From assembly GCA_036245805.1 (NCBI GenBank), contig BTRK01000004.1, positions 46,502,690 to 46,566,689 on the forward strand: a stretch of DNA of 64,000 nt, in the 5' to 3' direction. Below the pieces are notes generated by a model. It saw only the letters and a program-made list of their open reading frames with translations, did not search any database and was not told the origin of the DNA. This document shows, one piece after another, positions 58,103 to 64,000 of this stretch (within the stretch, counting starts at the first letter, position 1; each line of letters begins with the position of its first letter). This stretch comes from Pristionchus mayeri (taxonomy: Eukaryota > Nematoda > Chromadorea > Rhabditida > Neodiplogasteridae). The translations under genes were made by a program, and so were the position numbers.

Positions 58103-58766
58103 GAACAACAATTATTGTCCATAAATTATGAATGCATTTTGATAAATCTATTAGCAATACCGCTGTAATAAGTTGTTTTTAATGAGCCATCATCTAGTGC
58201 ATTCAAGGTTACATTAATGCTCCGGTAATGTAACTGGGAATTGGGAACACCTGTTTGAAAATAGCGCGCGTGCGGTTCACAACCAGCGAATTAAAACCAA
58301 ATCCATTCCGTGATACATTAACTGAATACCACGATACTATCTTAACATTACAACGCGTTTATTGTTTTGGCATGATATTTGTTTTCATATTTACAGTATC
58401 ATTCACTAGCTAAACTGTACAGTCACAGATAGAAGAGAATGCGAGCATCAGTTTACTTTTTTTCAAGGGCATGATACGTTTACATAAATGTATGGAATTG
58501 TATATATCTGCAATTTCAACTGGCTTCATTGCCTCCATTCCACTGCCCTCTCTTCTCTAGTTCGTATTTTTGGTCACCGTATCCTCCTTTCCACTCTTTC
58601 TCATCGTTCTAGAGAGTGTGGGGAACGAAGAGACGGTGATCGTAGTTATGTACCTGTCTTCCCATTAGAAATGGCTACCCGAGCTTTGAGGGGAACTTAC
58701 GTGATCTACCATTGCGGGCCCGCAATTCTGTAATTGTTAAGCCAACTTCCCATACGATTCCAGATT
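58103..58766. other. intergenic with palindromic patch
   Basis: AT-rich spacer between the two helical-protein genes. At 58555-58660 a hairpin-like patch (GTCACCGTATCCTCCTTTCC...GAACGAAGAGACGGTGATC) shares AGAGAGTGTG(G)GGAA words with 22215-22290. A pyrimidine tract and CAG precede the ATG at 58767. Confidence 0.45.
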
Positions 58767-61700
58767 ATGATATTTCCTCTCGGGCTATTCTTCCTCTCGT
58801 CATCATGGTCATTGCAAGTTTTAGAACATCCGGCTACCGAGCAATGGGAACAATACACACCTTACCAAGTGACTAAACTGTCCAAAGTTATTAATCAAGA
58901 ATGGCGAAATCTTCGAAACTTTAATCTCGATTTTCGCTTTGATGCTATTCGGTACAATGTATCGGAAAGTGCCTATGCCGATACCTGTATGGGTAGGTAT
59001 GCATGTTTACGGCCATTGTATTTGATTGCGTTAATTTAGACGCGTATCTCGGATTGAAATGGTCTCAAAGGGAGTTGAGGAATCTCCGTGATCATTTGTG
59101 GCGTATGGTGGGCATACTGAGGAAGGAAAATTCGACGTATCGCGTGAGATTATCTATTTGTGACTATTTTTTATCAATATCAAGATTCACCTAAATATTT
59201 ATTTGATAACAACACAAGTTTAGGATCTTCCCGTATGGTGGACTCAGGAATACCCGGTAATGTTTGGCTCACATTACCCTTAAATACTTCTCAAGCCACA
59301 GTACATTTATTTGATCGTTTGCGAGATGTAATTCAACATCTTTCGCTAAATGCTCTGCCCGAAACAAAACATTTTGTTGAAGAGGTGAGCTCCATTTCCG
59401 ATTTAAAAAAAAGTTTTACTTCAGGTCCTTCAAGAATTTCTGGTTGTTTCAGCTTCAATATTGAAAAAGCAAACTAAAGTATTTAAAGACAATAGCGAAG
59501 AGTCGGAACAGGACGTATTTTGTTTTCAAAGATTATTCAATAATTTTCACTGTAGAGTCTTCAAAAATTCATGGACTATCTTATTGCGGTACTTACTCAA
59601 GATGGGTACGGAGTAACGAGCACAATGAAAGAATCCATTACCAGGGTGCGCAATATTTTCAAATTATTCAAAATCTTTTGTTCAGCTGGCTCTGGTGTAC
59701 AGAAAATTGTCATCGGAATCAAAAATTGATCTCCAGCGGTCATTTTGCATTCGTAACACGCTAATGTGGCTCAATTACGATGTTAACGGAGAATTTGACA
59801 AATATTTTGATCTATTTTTGGAAGTATTGGACCTGCATATCGATGCCTTGCTAGAGGACAATACATACTTGTCCAATTTCTCCAATCATGAAGTTAAACA
59901 AAAATTCAAGAAAAGGGATAATCTCAACAATGTTCCTGAGCAAGCATATGTGGAAACTTGTGCAAGTTAGTTGGCAAAATGTGTTCCTTAATTATTCTGT
60001 CTTCGATAATTCTTTATCATGCGACAAAGCATGCGACATAATATCTATCTTATTTGTTATGATACAAGCAGTATTATAGGAGTGTACTCAGTTATGAAGC
60101 CAAATGAGAAGGAAATTTCCTCTTTCAATCAAAGCGTCGATCATTTCATGGGGAAGACGTGGGGAAGGATAAAATGGTCGAATCTCACAGAGGTACGAAC
60201 AGAGTTTGCTAGCGCTTTAAGAGACACTCCACGAGAGAAAGTATTGGGGTGTCGGAAAGCTCGTATAATTTTTTGTTTTTATTTTTTATTCAATGCTTTA
60301 CAATTCTCAGTGACCAATGTATGCCCCCTTCTTTCTCACTACCTCCCTCCAGCGATTGGGCAGGGTCTCGATTCCTCTCTTCCAGAATGCGGGTTTCTTC
60401 GAGACCGCCCAGTTCACGGAAGCCCTCACAACTTCATCTCGATTCTTGAACTTCTTTCCTTTGCAGAAGTCAGAGAGAGCGGAAGCAGTGGTAGTCGCAT
60501 GAGGAGACATCCGGGGAATACGGTGGATGGGGAATCCTCTCGATCTTCAGCTCGTCCGTTTTCTTCTGGGTCATCTTCGCTCGATGTGGGCGAGCATTGT
60601 CCATCAGAAGAAGAATTTTGCCCTGGTTCAGGAGTCTGGGAGGGACTCTGATCGCGACATCTTCCAGTTGTTCAGAGAAGAGGTCGGCATTGATGCTGGT
60701 GCCAGGGGCGAGGATCTCCCACTAGATGAGACCGAGCACTGAGAAGAAGAAGCAGAGGAGTTCCTTCTTTCCGTGCTCTTCCTTCTTCGGGACGGGCGTG
60801 GGCTTCTCATCTGCATCCACCCATTGCAGTCTCCTCGCAGGGTTATCGTACGTGATCCACTTCTCATCTGTAGCGATGATGGAATTGACCCATCGAAGAT
60901 TGGATCTACGATGGAGTAATTCCCGACAGACTTGAACACGATTTTTCAGCTGTTCGGGGGAGAGGTCATGGGGAATCACTTGTGGGAGTTTCGGCTTCTT
61001 CCCAGATCGATGGAGGATATCGGACACCGTTGATCTGGGAGTACCAGTATCCTTCTTCAACTCACGCACACTGGCCATGGGCTTGCGCTTCAGTGTGCGG
61101 AGAACGAGAGGCTGATCGAGGGAGGGAGGGCGTCCAGAGCGGGGATGATCATCGAGACCTAACTCCCCTTTCTTGAAGTGGGAGAACCACTTATAGCAGA
61201 AGGGTATGGAGGGGGCGTCAGCTCCTTCCGACTGGGCCAGGGCAGAGTGGGCCTCCTTCACGGATCGGCCAAGAGGGTAGTAATGAAGTAAAACTGCTCG
61301 GAGGTAGAGATGGGAGTCCATCACAAGAATCAATGTAGCAACTAGGAGACTGATTAAATCCTCTCACTACTCAACGTCAGAATGATGCAATACATTGTTG
61401 ACAAACAGATTGCGCAATCACTGCATTTGATCGCGAACTGACTTTTTTCCGAAGCATTATACGAACTTTCCGGACACCCCAATAGCTTCTGGGGGCGGTT
61501 GACAGATGACTTTTTGCAACCCTTATCAATATTCTATGGGTGAAGTCCTCGTACCGAGTGCTGATATTTGGCCCAATATGGGATGCGCAATAGCTTCTAA
61601 TGCAGGAAAAACTTTCCGAAAAATGCCAGTCCAGGGCCAAAAGTTGTATTTTCAGTTTACGATCGCATTCTTTAACGATAACACTCCATTCAACGACATA

Positions 61701-63523
61701 GTTTCTAAACGATGGAATTGTGTAATTAGCCAATCAATTACTCATCAGTCGACGACTCTTCTATTTCAATCTATTTTGGCAACTGTGAGTAATATATTAG
61801 GTTGGCATGAAAGTCTTTGTCACTGGTTTTGTTTTCCACTGCTCGTCGCAGATGGACTTTGACATTTCCTCGTGCCTAGTGAATAACAAGCAGTGAGGGG
61901 CCTTTAACGTAAAGAACTTCCCATTCCCTTCCCATCAGAAAGGGGCAAGTAGAGGAACGTTGTATGTCACAAGTGCCATCCACTTCAGTCATGTTCTGAT
62001 TTGCATTTCAATATCTGACTTCACGATGAAAGATTCAGATACCCTACTGAATTATCTTTATGGCACACGTGCCCCCTCTACAACAGCATATGGAATTGGT
62101 TCCATCGCTTCGAAGAAGACGACTTGACCCTCAATGATCAGGATCGGCCTGGAAGACCTGGGGAGTTGGATTTGGAAACGTTGAAGGAAGTTGTGGAAAC
62201 ATACCCATTTCAAAGTGCCCGTGAAATGACTATTGCACTTAGAGTCCGCCATAGCACTGTCAAAGACGACTTGAGATCTCTTGGAATGAGGAAATTTATC
62301 GGTCGATACATATCCCATGATCTGAGCCAAGCCAGCCGTGACCGTCGAGTCGATGATTCCATTACTCTCCTCATTTCCCAAGGCGGGGATCGATGGATGG
62401 AACGGCTCATAACGGGGAATGAGAAGTGGGTCCTCTACGATAACAACCACAGGAGAACCCAACGGGTTGGAGAAGGAGAGACTTCACGGGGTGTCCCAAA
62501 ACTTGATCTGCAAGCCAATAAAAAAACGCTGTCAATGTGATGGGGAGTGGATGGCGTAATCTTATCGGAGCTACTACCTGAGGGCATGTCAATGACCGGG
62601 GTCAAGTACGTCACACACCTACATCATTTGAAGCTGGAAGTCGATCATTCAAGGCTGAAGGACAAGAAAGTGTATACTCAACAAAATGACTCCCGTCTCC
62701 AGGTCTCCAATCAAATCAATCAGGAACTGGCTAGATAGCGATGGATGGTTCTCCCTCACCACCCGTACTCTTCTGACATGGCCCGTAAGATTACGGGCTT
62801 TTCGCAGACCTGGCCCATGCCGTTCGAGGTAGGGCCTTCAATTCCCGTATATGTCTCGAGGTTGAACGCAAGCAATACTTTGCATTATGCCCAGGCGGGT
62901 TCTAAAGGGAGGGGATCCATACATTGCAGGTTCGTTGGGCACATATGGTCAATAATGATGACAAGTATAAATGAACTCATGCTTTTAATTTCTCCAAGAA
63001 ATAAAGTTTTGAAAAAGTGACAAAGACTTTCATGCCAACCTGATACTATGTCATCATTCCTTGTTTCATCTTTAGACCTTTGGTTTTTACGAGTTCGGAA
63101 TTTATGATATTTAAAAAAGTGGAGGACGAATTTTAAATGATAAAACAGCATCATGAATGTGCTTATTTATGCAGGAGCAAGAGAGCTACCTCAGAGCTTT
63201 GTACACTCTCAATAACCGCATCGTAGCCGGAAAAGAAAACAGAACGAAAGTGGACGCCAGCTTTGTAAGATATTATTCTTTTACTGTAGGACGTCGTACA
63301 TGGGATGGTTATGCAATTAAAAAGCGAATTCATTTGTCAACGCCGATTTTACAGCTGGTTCGATATGGATGGCTCAACTATAGGCCACTGGAGCAAGCTC
63401 TATGCAAGCACTCGACATTGGAAAGTATTGTTGGAAGAGCAATTAGCGATGAAGAAATTGATAACGATGAGTGAAGTGCAACTATTGAAAGGTTCAAAGG
63501 AAAACGTCTGCGAGTATTTTTGA
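58767..63523 (+). CDS. secreted helical protein, ten exons
   Basis: Begins with a likely signal peptide (MIFPLGLFFLSSSWSLQVLE). Exons: 58767-58992, 59040-59143 (YLGLKWSQRELRNLRDHLWR), about 59193-59384 (HLFDRLRDVIQHLSLNALPE), 59425-59514, 59556-59645, 59686-59965 (NTLMWLNYDVNGEFDKYFDL), 60080-60192, 61506-61784 (VLVPSADIWPNMGCAIASNA), 63175-63264 and 63290-63523 (FICQRRFYSWFDMDGSTIGH, ending NVCEYF). Length is about 560 residues, mostly helical. No family is recognised. The junction into exon 3 does not keep phase as I read it; all the others do. Two mariners lie in introns (60244-61482 and 61797-63043), so the coding frame is spared. Several Asn-x-Ser/Thr sites fit secretion. Confidence 0.65.
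60244..61482 (-). mobile_element. mariner copy 6, full length, intronic
   Basis: TA at 60242-60243 and 61483-61484. The left terminal repeat has lost a C (GGGGTGTCGGAAAGCTCG). The transposase N-terminal two thirds is open for 203 codons from ATG 61333 (DDHPRSGRPPS, ATDEKW) to the TAG at 60722-60724 shared with copy 1. A two-base loss near 60470 shifts the frame inside the RSLSDFCKG region. Inactive. Confidence 0.95.
61797..63043 (+). mobile_element. mariner of a second lineage, inactive
   Basis: Ends TTAGGTTGGCATGAAAGTCT and complement with TA at 61795-61796 and 63044-63045; 1247 bp. Plus-strand transposase: LNDQDRPGRPGELDLETLKE, YISHDLSQASRDRRVD, then TGNEKWVLYDN where the first catalytic Asp is Asn, and YSSDMARKITGF where the third Asp is lost. 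Stops occur at 62538-62540 and 62736-62738. It lies in the intron after the exon ending at 61784. Confidence 0.93.
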
Positions 63524-64000
63524 AAATCGTATTTATTTAGATAAATGAATATGCACAAGCCTTGATGTTTTGCTAGCATCTAATTTTTTTTATTTATCCA
63601 TGATATTTTTTTAACAACATGCACTAACTGGACCAAAATACGGGTGCGAACTTTAACAAATACTTACATATATTTTTTCAAAATGTATGTTTTACTTTCT
63701 TACGTAATGGATTTACCCAATCATGCATAATTCTTAGCCATAACATAAATTTTAGGTAGGAGCTGACAAGCGATAATTTAAGGGATTATTACCAACGTTG
63801 AATATTATGAAAATTTTAAATTCACAATCCGTGATTTTTTTCGTTTTTATACGAATTGGAAATTCGCTTATTGCTATAACCCACTATTTGGAGATCAAGA
63901 TATCCAAACTCGTCTGTGCCGTTTTACAGAATTGTGTGAAGCGGTGGGCGAACAATAACGATTCGCTCCCATTTACGATCATTGCATCTGCCACTGTACA
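63524..64000. other. 3' flank of the secreted-protein gene
   Basis: AT-rich sequence after the TGA at 63523. From about 63790 to the window end, short open stretches (for example FKFTIRDFFRFYTNWKFAYC on the plus strand) might belong to an exon of a following gene, but this cannot be judged at the edge. Confidence 0.35.

Noticed and set aside
1..64000. tRNA and rRNA genes
   Set aside because: I looked for tRNA-like B-box words and conserved rRNA stretches by eye and found none that I could fold or recognise.

Overview
The window looks like nuclear DNA from a free-living or necromenic nematode; I cannot place the genus. Evidence: a divergent nuclear hormone receptor with the nematode-style ligand-binding domain, a MATH-BTB gene, an F-box-like gene and a nematode-type GNAT acetyltransferase. 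Genes are split by many GT-AG introns, several only 41 to 60 bases long, and mariner elements are abundant. Exon calls rest on reading-frame and splice-phase agreement done by eye, with no transcript data.

Layout. 1-5.7 kb: 170-bp satellite units, three reverse-transcriptase (LINE) fragments and a truncated mariner. 6.4-10.6 kb (minus): a large intron-rich gene of a transposase-like C2H2 family seen across invertebrates. 10.3-12.3 kb: repeats and a 1.2-kb inverted-array element. 12.5-13.7 kb (minus): a membrane protein and a damaged F-box-like gene. 14.15-21.7 kb (minus): nuclear hormone receptor, with a 4.7-kb triple-nested fold-back element in one intron. 23.1-24.7 kb (plus): small single-span membrane protein. 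24.8-27.8 kb: a 3-kb fold-back element. 27.9-32.3 kb (minus): MATH-BTB gene with a 1-kb fold-back in an intron and a mariner in a MATH exon. 32.9-47.7 kb: a recent direct tandem duplication, about 8.05 kb (copy A) and 6.8 kb (copy B), full of nested mariner-type elements and without a recognisable host gene. 49.3-50.4 kb (plus): two tiny RING-H2 genes. 51.5-54.9 kb (minus): GNAT gene with a mariner in an intron. 56.2-63.5 kb (plus): two helical protein genes, the second with a signal peptide and ten exons, carrying two mariners in introns.

The strongest signal is layered insertion history: fold-back elements inside fold-back elements, mariners inside mariners, an occupied and an empty mariner site in the two duplicate copies, and a duplication breakpoint inside two different mariners. 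Most large fold-backs sit in introns of apparently intact genes, so transcripts of those genes could form hairpins up to about 1.5 kb long. The genes show no operon or shared pathway; what links them is membership of families that expand in nematodes (NHR, MATH-BTB, F-box, GNAT, RING).
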